DNA of 64,000 nt from Luteimonas endophytica (GCF_029887875.1 NZ_JARXRM010000036.1:103747-167746), one strand, 5' to 3'. Positions 44,990 to 54,630 are shown, numbered from the stretch's first letter. The notes: generated by a model not told the origin, from the sequence alone. Translations and numbers: made by a program.

Positions 44990-45535
44990 CTATCGCAGTC
45001 TGGCGAACATGCGCAGGTCGAGCAGACGGCCGCGCTTGCGCACGGCGCAGCGCAGCAGGCCCTCTTCCTGGAAGCCGTTGTTCTGCAGCACCCGGGCCGA
45101 GGCGGGATTCCCCTCGATCACCGTCGCGTACAGCCGCTGCAGCGCCAGCGCCTCCATCGCCCAGGGTGCGAACGTCGCGACCGCCCGTGTCATCACCCCG
45201 CGCCCCCAGTACGCCCGCCCGAGCCAGTAACCGAGCTCGGCCGCATGCGCCCGCTCGCCGTCGCCGGGCCGGGCGCCGATGCCGCCGCAGGCTTCTCCGC
45301 CGATCTCGATCGCGAACACCGGATGCGCCAGGTCGACGACCTCGCCCGCCAGGAAACGGCGCCCGTCCTCGCGCGTGTAGGGATGCGGGAAGCGGTCGCT
45401 GACCGAGCGCGATACCCGTTCGTCGTCGGCGTGCCGGACCAGGCTGTCCAGGTCCCCGGCCCGCCAGCGGCGCAGCACGAACCCGTCGCCGACGAGCCGG
45501 ACGCCCGACCAGCGCGGCAGTTCCGGCTCAGGCAT
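44990..45535 (-). CDS. GNAT family N-acetyltransferase (RimJ/RimL-like)
   Basis: 181 residues. The acetyl-CoA fold has LVGDGFVLRRWRAGDLDSLVRHADD at the start, the GYWLGRAYWGRGVMTRAVATFAPWAM pyrophosphate-binding region (about 98-123) and ATVIEGNPASARVLQNNGFQEEGLLR near the end, all typical of the RimL-like acetyltransferase group. The substrate is unknown. The ATG overlaps the stop of the RND permease gene by 8 bp, so it is translated as the last gene of that operon, an unusual pairing. Confidence 0.88.
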   Translation of the reverse strand: MPEPELPRWSGVRLVGDGFVLRRWRAGDLDSLVRHADDERVSRSVSDRFPHPYTREDGRRFLAGEVVDLAHPVFAIEIGGEACGGIGARPGDGERAHAAELGYWLGRAYWGRGVMTRAVATFAPWAMEALALQRLYATVIEGNPASARVLQNNGFQEEGLLRCAVRKRGRLLDLRMFARLR

Positions 45536-48500
45536 GGCCGCTGACCGGCGGCGTGTCGCCCTCCAGCTGTTCCAGCTTCTTGGCCAGCGCCTCTGGCGAG
45601 CGGGTGAAGGGCGCCAGCAACGCATAGAACGCCGGCACCACGAACAGCGACAGCACCGTGGCGAAGGTGACGCCGAAGATCACCACCACGCCGATGGTGG
45701 CGCGGCTGGCCGAGCCGGGGCCGCCCGCGACCACCAGCGGCACCGCGCCCATCGCGGTGGCCGCGGCGGTCATGACGATCGGCCGCAGCCGCACCGCCGA
45801 GGCTTCGGCGATCGCCTCCGTCACGCTGCGCCCGTCGTCGCGCAGCTGGTTGGCGAACTCCACGATCAGAATCCCGTTCTTCGCCGCCAGGCCGACCAGC
45901 ATGATGATGCCGATCTGGCTGAACAGGTTGAGCGTGCCGCCGGTCGCCCACAGGCCGATCAGCGCGCCCAGGATCGCCAGCGGCACCGTCAGCATGATCA
46001 CCACCGGGTGGATGAAGCTCTCGAACTGCGCGGCCAGCACCAGGTAGACCACCAGCAGCGCCAGGGCGAAGGTCAGCAGCACCGCCCCGCCGGCCTCCTG
46101 GTATTCGCGCGACTCCCCGCGCCAGTCGATCTGGGCGTGGTCGGGCAGCTCCTCGGCTACCGCCTGGTAGGTCCAGTCCAGCGCCTCGCCCATCGTATAG
46201 CCCGGCGCCAGACCTCCGCTGATGGTGATCGCACGGAGGCGGTTGAAACGGTTGAAGCTGCCGGGCTCGGCGATCTCGCTGAGCGTCACCAGGTTCGACA
46301 GCGGCACCAGCGCGTCGCCGCGCCCGCGGACGTAGGTGTTTTCCAGGTCGGCCGGCGACGCGCGGCTCTCGCGGTTGGCCTGCAGCATGACGTCGTACTC
46401 TTCGCCGTCGTCGACGAAAGTGGTGACCTGGCGCGATCCCATCATCGTTTCCAGGGTTCGGCCGATCTCGGTCACGGCCACGCCGAGGTCGGCGGCGCGC
46501 TCGCGATCGATATTGACCCGCATCTGCGGGCGGGTCTCCTTGTAGTCGGAATCGATGTCGGTCAGCCCCGGGTTCTCCTCCATCCGCGCCAGCATCCGGT
46601 CGCGCCAGATCGCCAGCTCTTCGTAGTTCGGACCGCCGAGTACCAGCTGGTAGCGCTGGCCGCGCACGCGGATCAGCCCGCCCGGGACCCGCGCCCGCAC
46701 CTCCACCCCGGGAAGCTCGGCGAATTCTCCGCGGAGCCCGGCCACCAGTTCCTCGGTGGCGATGTCGCGTTCGTTCCACTCCTGCAGAAACACGATCACC
46801 TGACCGGTATGCATCTCCTCGCTGCCGCCCCAGCCGCGCGGCGCGCGCGAGTTGGCGCGCTGGATCGGCCTGTCGTCGCCGATATGGCCGCCCAGGATCT
46901 CCTCGACCTGCTGCATCTGCGCCACGGTGTAGTCGAAACCCGCGCCTTCGGGCCCGTCCACGGTGATGAAGAAGATGCCGCGGTCCTCGGGCGGGGCCAG
47001 CTCGCTCGGCACCCGCCAGATCAGCACCGCGATCAGCGCCACGCAGGCGCCCATGGCCAGCAGCAGCAACAGCAACAGGCGCCGCCCCTGCAGGGCCACC
47101 ATGCGCGAGATGCCTCGTCCATAGCCTGCGCTGATCCGGCCCAGCTGGCGGTTCATCCACGCGTTGAAGCCGGTCTCCTTGCCGTGCGGGCGCACCAGCT
47201 TGGAACACATCATCGGCGTCAGCGACAGCGCGACGAACGCCGAGATCGCCACCGCCGCGGCCAGCGCCACCGACAGCTCGCGGAACAGCCGCCCGCTGTT
47301 GCCCTCCATGAAGCCGACCGGCAGGAACACCGACACCAGCACCGCGGTGGTGGCGATCACCGCGAACGCGACCTGGGAAGTGCCGCGCCGGGCGGCGACC
47401 AGCGGTGGTTCTCCGAGGTCCGCGCGGCGCTGCACGTTCTCGAGCACCACGATGGCATCGTCGACCACCAGCCCGATGCACAGCACCAGCGCCAGCAGGG
47501 TGAGCAGGTTGATGGTGAAGCCGAAGGCGTACAGGGCGATGAACGCGGCGATCAGGCAGACCGGCACCGTCACCGCGGGGATCAGCGCCGCCCGGGCGCT
47601 GCCCAGGAACAGCCAGATCACCAGCACCACCAGCCCCATCGCCTCGAGCAGGGTCCAGTAGACCCGCTTGATGGAGGCGTCGATGAACACGGTGCTGTCG
47701 TAGGCGACGAAGATCTCGGTACCTTCCGGGAGCGTCTGCTGCACCCGCTCGGCCTCGGCGCGCGCCGCGCGTACCACGTCCAGCGCGTTGGCGGTCGAGG
47801 TCCGGACGATCCCGAGCCCGACGTTCGGGACGAAATTGCTGCGCAGGTAGGCGCGCCGCTCCCGCGCGCCGAGCTCGACCTCGGCCACGTCGCCCAGGCG
47901 CACCACGTAGCCGTCGTCACCCTGGCGCAGCGGCACCTCCGCGAACTGCTCCGGCTCCCGGTAGCCGCGCTCGACGCGGAGGATGAAATCGCGCTGCTCC
48001 GATTCGATGCTGCCGGCCGGCAGTTCGACATTCTCGCTGCGCAGCGCCGCCTCCACGTCGCCCGCGGTGATCCCGCGCGCCGCCATCGCTTCCCGGTCGA
48101 GCCAGACGCGCATGGCGTAACGCTGGCCGCCGCCGAGGTTCACCCGCGCCACGCCGTCGATCGACGAGAACCGGTCGACCACGTAGCGCTCGGCGTAGTC
48201 GGTCAGCTCCAGCGTGTCCATCGTGTTGGAACGCATGTTGAGCCAGACGATGACGTCGCCGTCCGACTCGGCCTTCTCGATCTCCGGCGGATCGGCCTCC
48301 TGCGGCAGGCGATCGGCCACGCGGCTGACGGCGTCGCGAACGTCGTTGGCCGCGGCCTCGATGTCGCGGGTCAGGTTGAACTCGATGGTGACGTCGGAGC
48401 GGCCGTTGCTGCTGCTCGACTCGATGGTGTTGATGCCCTCGATCCCGGACAGCGCGTCCTCCAGGATCTGGGTGACCCGGGTCTCCACCACCGCCGCCGA

Positions 48501-48662
48501 CGCGCCGGGGTAGCGCACGTCCACCGACACGATCGGCGGATCGATGTTGGGCAGCTCGCGCAGCGTCAGGCGCATGAAGGACATCAGCCCGAGCACCACC
48601 AGCATCAGGCTCATGACCACCGCGAAGACCGGACGCTTGATGGAGATGTCGGAGAGGCGCAT
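45528..48662 (-). CDS. RND family (HAE1) efflux permease
   Basis: 1044 residues, full length. A trimeric proton-driven drug exporter of the inner membrane. Twelve membrane helices and two large periplasmic loops. N-terminus SDISIKRPVFAVVMSLMLVVLG, proton-relay Asp pair in LCIGLVVDDAIVVLENVQRR (TM4), Lys in VGLAAKNGILIVEFA (TM10). The HAE1 motif PVGFMEGNSGRLFRE is present. The substrate is not predictable. It follows the adaptor gene by 36 bp, and no outer-membrane TolC-type gene is in this cluster, so a channel is presumably encoded elsewhere. Confidence 0.95.
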   Translation of the reverse strand: MRLSDISIKRPVFAVVMSLMLVVLGLMSFMRLTLRELPNIDPPIVSVDVRYPGASAAVVETRVTQILEDALSGIEGINTIESSSSNGRSDVTIEFNLTRDIEAAANDVRDAVSRVADRLPQEADPPEIEKAESDGDVIVWLNMRSNTMDTLELTDYAERYVVDRFSSIDGVARVNLGGGQRYAMRVWLDREAMAARGITAGDVEAALRSENVELPAGSIESEQRDFILRVERGYREPEQFAEVPLRQGDDGYVVRLGDVAEVELGARERRAYLRSNFVPNVGLGIVRTSTANALDVVRAARAEAERVQQTLPEGTEIFVAYDSTVFIDASIKRVYWTLLEAMGLVVLVIWLFLGSARAALIPAVTVPVCLIAAFIALYAFGFTINLLTLLALVLCIGLVVDDAIVVLENVQRRADLGEPPLVAARRGTSQVAFAVIATTAVLVSVFLPVGFMEGNSGRLFRELSVALAAAVAISAFVALSLTPMMCSKLVRPHGKETGFNAWMNRQLGRISAGYGRGISRMVALQGRRLLLLLLLAMGACVALIAVLIWRVPSELAPPEDRGIFFITVDGPEGAGFDYTVAQMQQVEEILGGHIGDDRPIQRANSRAPRGWGGSEEMHTGQVIVFLQEWNERDIATEELVAGLRGEFAELPGVEVRARVPGGLIRVRGQRYQLVLGGPNYEELAIWRDRMLARMEENPGLTDIDSDYKETRPQMRVNIDRERAADLGVAVTEIGRTLETMMGSRQVTTFVDDGEEYDVMLQANRESRASPADLENTYVRGRGDALVPLSNLVTLSEIAEPGSFNRFNRLRAITISGGLAPGYTMGEALDWTYQAVAEELPDHAQIDWRGESREYQEAGGAVLLTFALALLVVYLVLAAQFESFIHPVVIMLTVPLAILGALIGLWATGGTLNLFSQIGIIMLVGLAAKNGILIVEFANQLRDDGRSVTEAIAEASAVRLRPIVMTAAATAMGAVPLVVAGGPGSASRATIGVVVIFGVTFATVLSLFVVPAFYALLAPFTRSPEALAKKLEQLEGDTPPVSGHA

Positions 48663-48698
48663 GGGTTGCTCGGCTTCGGTGGGCGGGTCCGGCTGGGC

Positions 48699-49853
48699 TC
48701 AGTCGGCCGATGTGCCGGACGGCGGTTGCGGCTGCGGTACCACCTCGTCGGCGTCGGCCGCGGTGTCCCCCGGGGGCCGGGATGGCGGTCCGGCACCGGC
48801 ATCGGCGCGCGGCACGTCCTCGATCTTCAGCCCCGGCCGCAGCTTGCCGGTGCCGTCGACCACGATCCGGTCGCCGGGCTCCAGCCCCTCGACCACCTCG
48901 ACCCGCCCGGCCACGCGCGAGCCGACCTGCACCGGGGCCTGTTCCACGGTGTCGTCGGCGCGCACCCGGTAGACGAAGGTTTCGCGGCCGACCTGGACCA
49001 CGGCGATCTCGGGCACCACCAGCGCCGGCCTTGCCGGCCGCTCCAGGCGGATCTCCACCAGCATGCCCGGGCGCAGCGCGCGGTCCCGGTTCGGGAAATC
49101 GCCGCGCACCATCACCGCGCGCGAGACGGGGTCGACGCGCGCATCGACCACGCTCACCACGCCCTCGAACTCGCGCCCGGGCCAGGCGCTGCTGCGCCCG
49201 ACCAGGCGCTGGCCCTCGGCCAGGTGGGACAGCTGCGCCTCGGGCACCGGAAAATCCACGTAGACCCGGGAGATGTCGTCCAGCGAGGCGATCTCGGTGC
49301 CCGGCTGCACCAGCGCGCCGGGACTGACCTGGCGGATGCCGAGGCGGCCGGCGAACGGCGCGCGGATCGAGCGGTCGCCCAGATTCGCGCGGATCTCCCG
49401 CACCGCCGCGCGCGCGGAATCGCGGATGGCACGCTGTGTGTCCAAGGACGCGCTGGCGATCAGCTGCTGGCTGGCCAGCTCGGCCTGGCGCCGATACAGC
49501 CGGTCGGCCTCCACCGCCGCGGCCTCGGCGGCGGCCAGCGCGGCGCGCTGCTGGTTGCCGCTGAGGGTGACCAGCACCGCGCCGGCCTCCACTTCCTCGC
49601 CGCTTTCGAAGTGCACACGGTCGACGGTTTCGCTGACCTTCGCGGTCACCATGATCGACTCGCGCGCCTCTACCGTGCCCAGCGCCTGGATGGTGTCGCT
49701 CCAGGGCTGCTCCAGGACCTCGCCGGTGGTCACCGTGACCGCCTCCTGCGGCGGACCGCCCTGCGCGGCGTCCTCGCCGCAGGCCACCAGCAGCGCGCTG
49801 CACAACGCCAGCGCGACCAGGCGGTCGGGACGGAAACTTGGAAGGATCGGCAT
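48699..49853 (-). CDS. RND efflux periplasmic adaptor lipoprotein
   Basis: 384 residues from MPILPSFRPDRLVALALC. The lipobox LVAC (Cys about 24) predicts an inner-membrane lipoprotein. Membrane-fusion architecture: barrel/lipoyl half (VHFESGEEVEAGAVLVTLSGNQQRA split near 85-110), alpha-hairpin (about 105-160), returning lipoyl half (IRAPFAGRLGIRQVSPGALVQPG) and beta-barrel domain. The C-terminal 35 residues are Pro/Ala/Asp-rich. It overlaps nothing and is first in the adaptor-permease-GNAT operon. A longer start in frame has no signal character. Confidence 0.92.
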   Translation of the reverse strand: MPILPSFRPDRLVALALCSALLVACGEDAAQGGPPQEAVTVTTGEVLEQPWSDTIQALGTVEARESIMVTAKVSETVDRVHFESGEEVEAGAVLVTLSGNQQRAALAAAEAAAVEADRLYRRQAELASQQLIASASLDTQRAIRDSARAAVREIRANLGDRSIRAPFAGRLGIRQVSPGALVQPGTEIASLDDISRVYVDFPVPEAQLSHLAEGQRLVGRSSAWPGREFEGVVSVVDARVDPVSRAVMVRGDFPNRDRALRPGMLVEIRLERPARPALVVPEIAVVQVGRETFVYRVRADDTVEQAPVQVGSRVAGRVEVVEGLEPGDRIVVDGTGKLRPGLKIEDVPRADAGAGPPSRPPGDTAADADEVVPQPQPPSGTSAD

Positions 49854-50021
49854 GCGGGTCCGGCGTTCAGGCAATCCGGCCGATTTTATCCGTGGCGCCC
49901 GTGACCGCCGTGTGCCTTCAGCCATACCCGCCGCGCGTCAACCGCTGGCGCGCTCGAGCGTTACGCGGCACTCTGGCCGGGCTCGCCGCAGGGCGATCTC
50001 CCTCCCGCCGGAGACACCATC

Positions 50022-50978
50022 ATGATCCACGAATCGATCCTCGACACCATCGGCCGCACCCCGGTCGTGCGGCTGCAGCGGCTGGCGCCGGAAGGCATCG
50101 AACTGTACGCCAAGGTCGAGAGCTTCAACCCCGGCGGATCGGTGAAGGACCGCCTGGCGCTGGCCATCATCCTCGATGCCGAGGCGAAGGGAATGCTCAA
50201 GCCCGGCGACACCGTGGTCGAGGCCACCTCCGGCAACACCGGCGTGGCGCTGGCGATGGTCTGCGCCGCGCGCGGCTACCGCTTCGTCGCGACGATGGTC
50301 GAGACCTTCTCGATCGAGCGTCGCAAGCTGATGCGCGCCTACGGCGCCCGGGTCATCCTGACCCCGGCCGCCGAGCGCGGCAGCGGCATGGTACGCAGGG
50401 CCGAGGAGCTGGCGAAGCGGCATGGCTGGTTCCTGGCGCGGCAGTTCCAGAACCCGGCCAACCCGGCCTGGCACCGCAGCACCACGGCGGCGGAGATCCT
50501 GCAGGACTTCGCCGGGCGCCGGCTCGACCACTTCGTGACCGGCTGGGGCACCGGCGGCACCCTCACCGGCGTCGGTCAGGTGTTGAAGCTGGCCCGACCC
50601 GAAGTCGAGATCGTCGCCTGCGAGCCGGCGGGGGCGGCGCTGCTGTCCGGCGGCGAGTGGGCGCCGCACAAGATCCAGGGCTGGACCCCCGACTTCGTTC
50701 CGGACGTGCTGGATCGTGGCGCCGCCGACCGGGTGCTGGCGGTGGACGATGCCAGCGCGATCGCTGTCGCGCGCAGGCTGGCGGCGGAGGAAGGCGTCTT
50801 CGCCGGGATCTCCGCCGGCGCCACCGTGGCGGCGGCCCTGGAGGTGGCGCGCGACGCCGCGCCCGGCGCGGCGATCCTGGCGATGCTGCCCGACACCGGC
50901 GAGCGTTACTTCTCCACGCCGCTGTTCGAGGACGTCGGCGAGGGCTCGGACGACGACTGGCTGGCGGGACTGCCCTGA
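50022..50978 (+). CDS. cysK: Cysteine synthase (O-acetylserine sulfhydrylase)
   Basis: 318 residues. This PLP enzyme makes cysteine from O-acetylserine and sulfide. The Lys for PLP is in FNPGGSVKDRLALAI (about 42). The phosphate/substrate loops are EATSGNTGVALA (about 67-78) and GWGTGGTLTGVG (about 175-186). A Ser is at the pyridine nitrogen in GISAGATVAAAL, and MLPDTGERYFSTPLF lies near the end. These fit CysK better than CysM. GGAG lies 8 bases before the ATG. It converges on fba, with a strong terminator between them. Confidence 0.94.
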   Translation: MIHESILDTIGRTPVVRLQRLAPEGIELYAKVESFNPGGSVKDRLALAIILDAEAKGMLKPGDTVVEATSGNTGVALAMVCAARGYRFVATMVETFSIERRKLMRAYGARVILTPAAERGSGMVRRAEELAKRHGWFLARQFQNPANPAWHRSTTAAEILQDFAGRRLDHFVTGWGTGGTLTGVGQVLKLARPEVEIVACEPAGAALLSGGEWAPHKIQGWTPDFVPDVLDRGAADRVLAVDDASAIAVARRLAAEEGVFAGISAGATVAAALEVARDAAPGAAILAMLPDTGERYFSTPLFEDVGEGSDDDWLAGLP

Positions 50979-51009
50979 GCACCCCGCCCGCTTGCCCGGG
51001 GCGGAAACG

Positions 51010-51035
51010 ACGACGCCGGCGTTGGCCGGCGTCGT
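51010..51035. terminator. Bidirectional terminator between cysK and fba
   Basis: ACGACGCCGGC and GCCGGCGTCGT form a perfect 11-bp stem with a 4-base loop between two convergent stops (50978 and 51060). It has an A-run on the left side (GGAAACG) that serves as a weak T tract for fba. Confidence 0.8.
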
Positions 51036-51059
51036 GCGGGTCGAGCGCATGGAAAACCG

Positions 51060-52070
51060 CTACGCGGCGTGCGGCCACTGCCCCAGCGCCGCCAGGCCGT
51101 TGTCCTTGGCACGCGCGTAGACCGTCTCCTGGGCCTTGGCCACGTTGTTGGCGAGGTCCTCGGACCAAAGCTTCAGCGCCGCCTGCTGCATCGCCCGGCC
51201 ATAGGAGAACGACAGCGGCCACGGGTGCGGGCCCATCCGGTTCATCGCGTCCAGGTGCGCGGTGGCGTCCTCGTCGGACTGGCCGCCGGACAGGAACACG
51301 ATGCCCGGCAGGATCGCCGGCACCGCCGACTTCAGGCACATCAGGGTCGACGCGGCGACCTCCTCCACCGGCACCTTCTCGCCGCTGGACTTGCCGGGCA
51401 GCACCATGGACGCCTTGAGGATCGTCCCCTCGAGCATCACGTTGTGGTTGTACAGCGCATCGAACAGCGAGCGCAGGGTGACCTCGGTGACCTCGTAGCA
51501 GGTCTCGATGTCGTGGCTGCCGTCCATCAGCACTTCCGGCTCGACCATCGGCACCAGGCCGTTCTCCTGGCACAGCGCGGCGTAGCGCGCCAGCGCATGG
51601 CTGTTGGCTTCGATGCAGGTGCCGGACGGCGTGTCCTCGCCGATGGTGATCACCGCGCGCCACTTGGCGAAGCGCGCACCGAGCTTGTAGTACTCCTTGA
51701 GCCGATCGCGCAGCCCGTCCAGGCCCTCGGTGATCACCTCGCCGGGGAAGCCCGCCAGCGGGTGGGTGCTCTTGTCGACCTTGATGCCGGGGATGATGCC
51801 GTTGTCGGTCATGACCTTGGTGAAGGGCACGCCGTCGCGGGTCGACTGGCGGAGGGTCTCGTCGTAGAGGATCGCGCCGCTGATGTACTCCGAGAGGTTC
51901 GGCGTGGTCAGCAGCAGCTCGCGGTAGGCGCGACGGTTCTCCTCGTTGTTGGGGATGCCCACGCCGTCGAAGCGCTTGGCGATCGTGCCCGTGGATTCGT
52001 CGATGGCGATGATGCCCTTGCCCGCGGCGACCATGGCCTGGGCGGTTTCGGCAAGCTGTTCGATGCTCAT
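51060..52070 (-). CDS. fba: Fructose-bisphosphate aldolase, class I
   Basis: 336 residues. Schiff-base aldolase of glycolysis and gluconeogenesis. Motifs: GKGIIAIDESTGTIAKRF near the N-terminus, FAKWRAVITIG, PMVEPEVLMDG and the Schiff-base Lys in LEGTILKASMVLPG (about 223). FLSGGQSDEDATAHL and PWPLSFSYGRAMQQAALKLW follow. This is the animal-like class I type, usual in xanthomonads, rather than the class II metal enzyme of E. coli. It follows pyk in the same direction with a spacing of about 100 bp. Confidence 0.96.
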   Translation of the reverse strand: MSIEQLAETAQAMVAAGKGIIAIDESTGTIAKRFDGVGIPNNEENRRAYRELLLTTPNLSEYISGAILYDETLRQSTRDGVPFTKVMTDNGIIPGIKVDKSTHPLAGFPGEVITEGLDGLRDRLKEYYKLGARFAKWRAVITIGEDTPSGTCIEANSHALARYAALCQENGLVPMVEPEVLMDGSHDIETCYEVTEVTLRSLFDALYNHNVMLEGTILKASMVLPGKSSGEKVPVEEVAASTLMCLKSAVPAILPGIVFLSGGQSDEDATAHLDAMNRMGPHPWPLSFSYGRAMQQAALKLWSEDLANNVAKAQETVYARAKDNGLAALGQWPHAA

Positions 52071-52167
52071 GTGGTGGGGTCTGCCTGGCTGCGGGGAAAG
52101 TCCCGGATTATAGCCCCGTGGGGCGTTCGCCCGCCGTCGCCGCCGCCAGGGCGCCCGACGGCCCGGC

Positions 52168-53634
52168 TCACAGTTCGCCCAGGCCCTCGGCGCGGCCGTC
52201 GGTGCCGACCTGGAGCAGGCGGAGGGTGTTGGTGGCGCCATGGGTCTCCATGTGTTCGCCGCTGGTGAACACCACGCGCTCGCCGGATGACAGCAACCCG
52301 GTTTGGACCAGCTTGCCGACGCTGCCGCGGGCGGCCTCGCGCGGGGTCTGGCCGCGGCTGTCGTAGTCGATCGGGAACACCCCGCGCATCAGCGCCATGC
52401 GCCGGCGCGCGTCGGCGTGGCGCGAGAACGCGTAGATCGGCGCGGCGGCGCGGAACCTCGACAGGTAGCGCGCGGTGCCGCCCGACTCGGTCATCGCCAC
52501 GATCGCGCGCACGCCGATGTGCTCGGTGAGGAACATCGCCGCCATCGCGATCGCCTGGTCGGCGCGCTCCAGGTCGCGGGGCGCGGCCTCGAAATCGGTA
52601 TCGGCCTCGAACTGCTTCTCGGCACCGACGCACACCCGGGCCATCGCCTCCACCGCGCGCACCGGGAAGTTGCCGGCGGCGGTCTCGGCCGAGAGCATCA
52701 CCGCGTCGGTGCCGTCGATCACCGCGTTGGCCACGTCGAGCACCTCGGCGCGGGTCGGGATCGGGCTGTCCACCATCGACTGCAGCATCTGGGTGGCGGT
52801 GATCACCACCTTGTTCTGGGCCACGGCCTCGCGGATGATCTTCTTCTGCAGGCCCGGCAGCTCGGCGTCGCCGATCTCCACCCCGAGGTCGCCGCGCGCC
52901 ACCATCACCACGTCGCTGGCGTCGACGATCTCGGTGAGGTTCTCGATCGCCTCGGCGCGCTCGATCTTGGACACCAGCGCGGCGTCGCTGCCGGCGGCCC
53001 GCGCCAGGCGCCGCGCCTCCTCCATGTCGGCGGCGTTGCGGCAGAACGAGACCGCGATGAAGTCCACGTCGATCTCGGCTGCCACCGAGATCAGGGCGCG
53101 GTCGTGATCGGTGAGCGCACCGAGCGAGAGCCCGCCACCGAGGCGGTTGAGCCCCTTGCGATCGGACAGCACCGCGTCGTTGAGCACCGAGGTGACGATG
53201 CGTTCGCCTTCGATCGACTCGACCCGCAGCTGTACCAGGCCGTCGTCGAGCAGCAGCACGTCGCCGGCGCGCAGATCGCCGGGCAGGCCCAGGTAGCTCA
53301 CCCCCACCTCGCGCCCGTTGCCCGGCGGCGCATCCTCGCGCGCCACCAGATCGAAGCGTTCGCCTGTGCGCAGCTGCACCTTGCCTTCGGCGAAGCGCTC
53401 GATGCGGATCTTGGGCCCGGGCAGGTCGGCGAGGATCCCGACCTCGGCGCCCACGCGTTTCGCAGCCTCGCGCACCGCCTGCGCCCGGGCCTTCTGCGAG
53501 GCCGGATCGCCATGGGAGAAATTCAGCCGTACCGCGTCGACGCCGGCACGCAGGAGCGCGTCGAGCACCCCCGGGGGGTCGGTGGCCGGCCCGAGCGTGG
53601 CGAGGATGCGGGTGCGGCGCTGGTATTCGTTCAC
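52168..53634 (-). CDS. pyk: Pyruvate kinase
   Basis: 488 residues from a GTG with GGGAG about 6 bases upstream. It transfers phosphate from phosphoenolpyruvate to ADP. RTRILATLGPATDPP and RLNFSHGDP open the barrel domain. ADLPGPKIRIERF, a B-domain insertion (about 75-170), IERAEAIENLTEIVDASD-type catalytic segment and MVARGDLGVEI follow. The C-terminal allosteric domain (about 350-480) starts after TDAVMLSAETAAG. It lies between pgk and fba, separated from pgk by the DUF6289-like gene. Confidence 0.96.
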   Translation of the reverse strand: MNEYQRRTRILATLGPATDPPGVLDALLRAGVDAVRLNFSHGDPASQKARAQAVREAAKRVGAEVGILADLPGPKIRIERFAEGKVQLRTGERFDLVAREDAPPGNGREVGVSYLGLPGDLRAGDVLLLDDGLVQLRVESIEGERIVTSVLNDAVLSDRKGLNRLGGGLSLGALTDHDRALISVAAEIDVDFIAVSFCRNAADMEEARRLARAAGSDAALVSKIERAEAIENLTEIVDASDVVMVARGDLGVEIGDAELPGLQKKIIREAVAQNKVVITATQMLQSMVDSPIPTRAEVLDVANAVIDGTDAVMLSAETAAGNFPVRAVEAMARVCVGAEKQFEADTDFEAAPRDLERADQAIAMAAMFLTEHIGVRAIVAMTESGGTARYLSRFRAAAPIYAFSRHADARRRMALMRGVFPIDYDSRGQTPREAARGSVGKLVQTGLLSSGERVVFTSGEHMETHGATNTLRLLQVGTDGRAEGLGEL

Positions 53635-54196
53635 TGGTCTCTCCCTTCGGCAGCGTGGAAACCTAGCACAAAGCCGCGACGCTTCGAGCCCTGCCGCGAC
53701 CGGATGCGTTGCAGCTGAAACCAATCGCCGCGGGCGCCGAAATCGGCGACGGCCCGGTTCCCGGCCGCCTGCAGGGACCGACCATGCTCAACCGCCTTTT
53801 TTCGCGACCCGCGGTCCGACGGGTGGAATGCCGCCTGCCGACTACTACGGCTTCGTGCTGCTGCCCATTGCCGCCGGGGCGCGGCCATGCCGGCCGAGCG
53901 CAACGCGCCGCTGGCGCTGCTCGTCACTGGGGCGGCCGCTTCCGGGGACTGCTGCCAGCCCCGGTGCAGATGATGCTGCCGGTGCTGGTCACCGGCTTCC
54001 TGCCGGCCAGCCCGCCGCCGGTGAGGCGCTGCCGCAGCGCCCGGCGCGATTGGCGCGCAGCACCGGCGGCGCGGTGGTGCAGGTGGCCGGGCTCGGGGCC
54101 AGGGACACATCGTGGGGGCTCCGCCCGATCCAGCTCCTGGCCACCAGGCTGGTGATCGGGCTGGGCCTGCCGCCGCTCCAGGGCCGGCAGCGCCCG
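53635..54196. other. 562-bp gap with no recognisable gene
   Basis: Between the pyk start and the terminator of the DUF6289-like gene. Open frames on both strands are compositionally like chance frames (Arg/Pro/Cys/Ser-rich). On the plus strand a frame from 53784 (MLNRLFSRPAVRRVE) has no domain. Short phrases such as LLPVLVTGFLPASPP look membrane-like but are not continuous. It may be a decayed gene or a long 5' region of pyk. Confidence 0.5.
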
Positions 54197-54230
54197 CCGT
54201 GCGGCGGAGGCCTCCGCCGCCGCCGCACGG
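54197..54230 (-). terminator. Strong hairpin downstream of the DUF6289-like gene
   Basis: CCGTGCGGCGG and CCGCCGCACGG form a perfect 11-bp stem around a 12-base loop, 8 bp beyond the stop codon of the small secreted-protein gene. Confidence 0.7.
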
Positions 54231-54238
54231 AGCGCCGG

Positions 54239-54454
54239 TTACTGCGACACGCCGCAGCCGGCGCGGACCACCACGTTGTCGGTGACGATGCCCCAGCTCT
54301 GGTTCGGCACGCAGCCGAAGGTGGCTTCGCCGACGAGCCTGCCGTCGTCGTCGTAGTAGGCCTCCACGCCGGGGAAACCGTTGGCATGGACCAGGGACGC
54401 GGCGGCGAGCGCGGCGAGGGCGAGCGAGGCATAGAGGCAGCGGTGACGGCGCAT
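54239..54454 (-). CDS. DUF6289-like small secreted protein
   Basis: 71 residues. AAGGAG lies 7 bases before the ATG, a very good start. The signal peptide (about 1-27, ending LVHA) leaves a 40-45-residue mature peptide: GVEAYYDDDGRLVGEATFGC, then the VPNQSWG...VVVRAGCGVSQ end. One Cys lies at each end of the core, giving a single possible disulfide. The YY-x-D/N...LVG...C pattern resembles DUF6289, a family of tiny secreted proteins in Lysobacteraceae with no known role; this is from memory. It is flanked by its own terminator, which makes it a stand-alone transcript between pgk and pyk. Confidence 0.75.
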   Translation of the reverse strand: MRRHRCLYASLALAALAAASLVHANGFPGVEAYYDDDGRLVGEATFGCVPNQSWGIVTDNVVVRAGCGVSQ

Positions 54455-54630
54455 CGTGGATCTCCTTGGCAAGCGGCCGGAGCGGCCGCGTGCCAAGGCT
54501 AGGCGCGTGCGGCGATTCCGGGATCAAGGAATCGTGAAGCCGCGCTGCGGATGCACCGGAGTGTGCGGCGTGTCGCGGCCGTGGCGCGACGGCCGCCGCG
54601 CTCGCGTCGGCGGCGCCCTGCCCGCAGCGC

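Noticed and set aside
45534..49904. A 1456-codon open frame on the plus strand, antisense to the RND pump genes
   Set aside because: It is rich in His, Arg, Gln and Asp with no domain. It is the expected antisense frame of GC-rich genes, while the minus strand encodes complete RND proteins.
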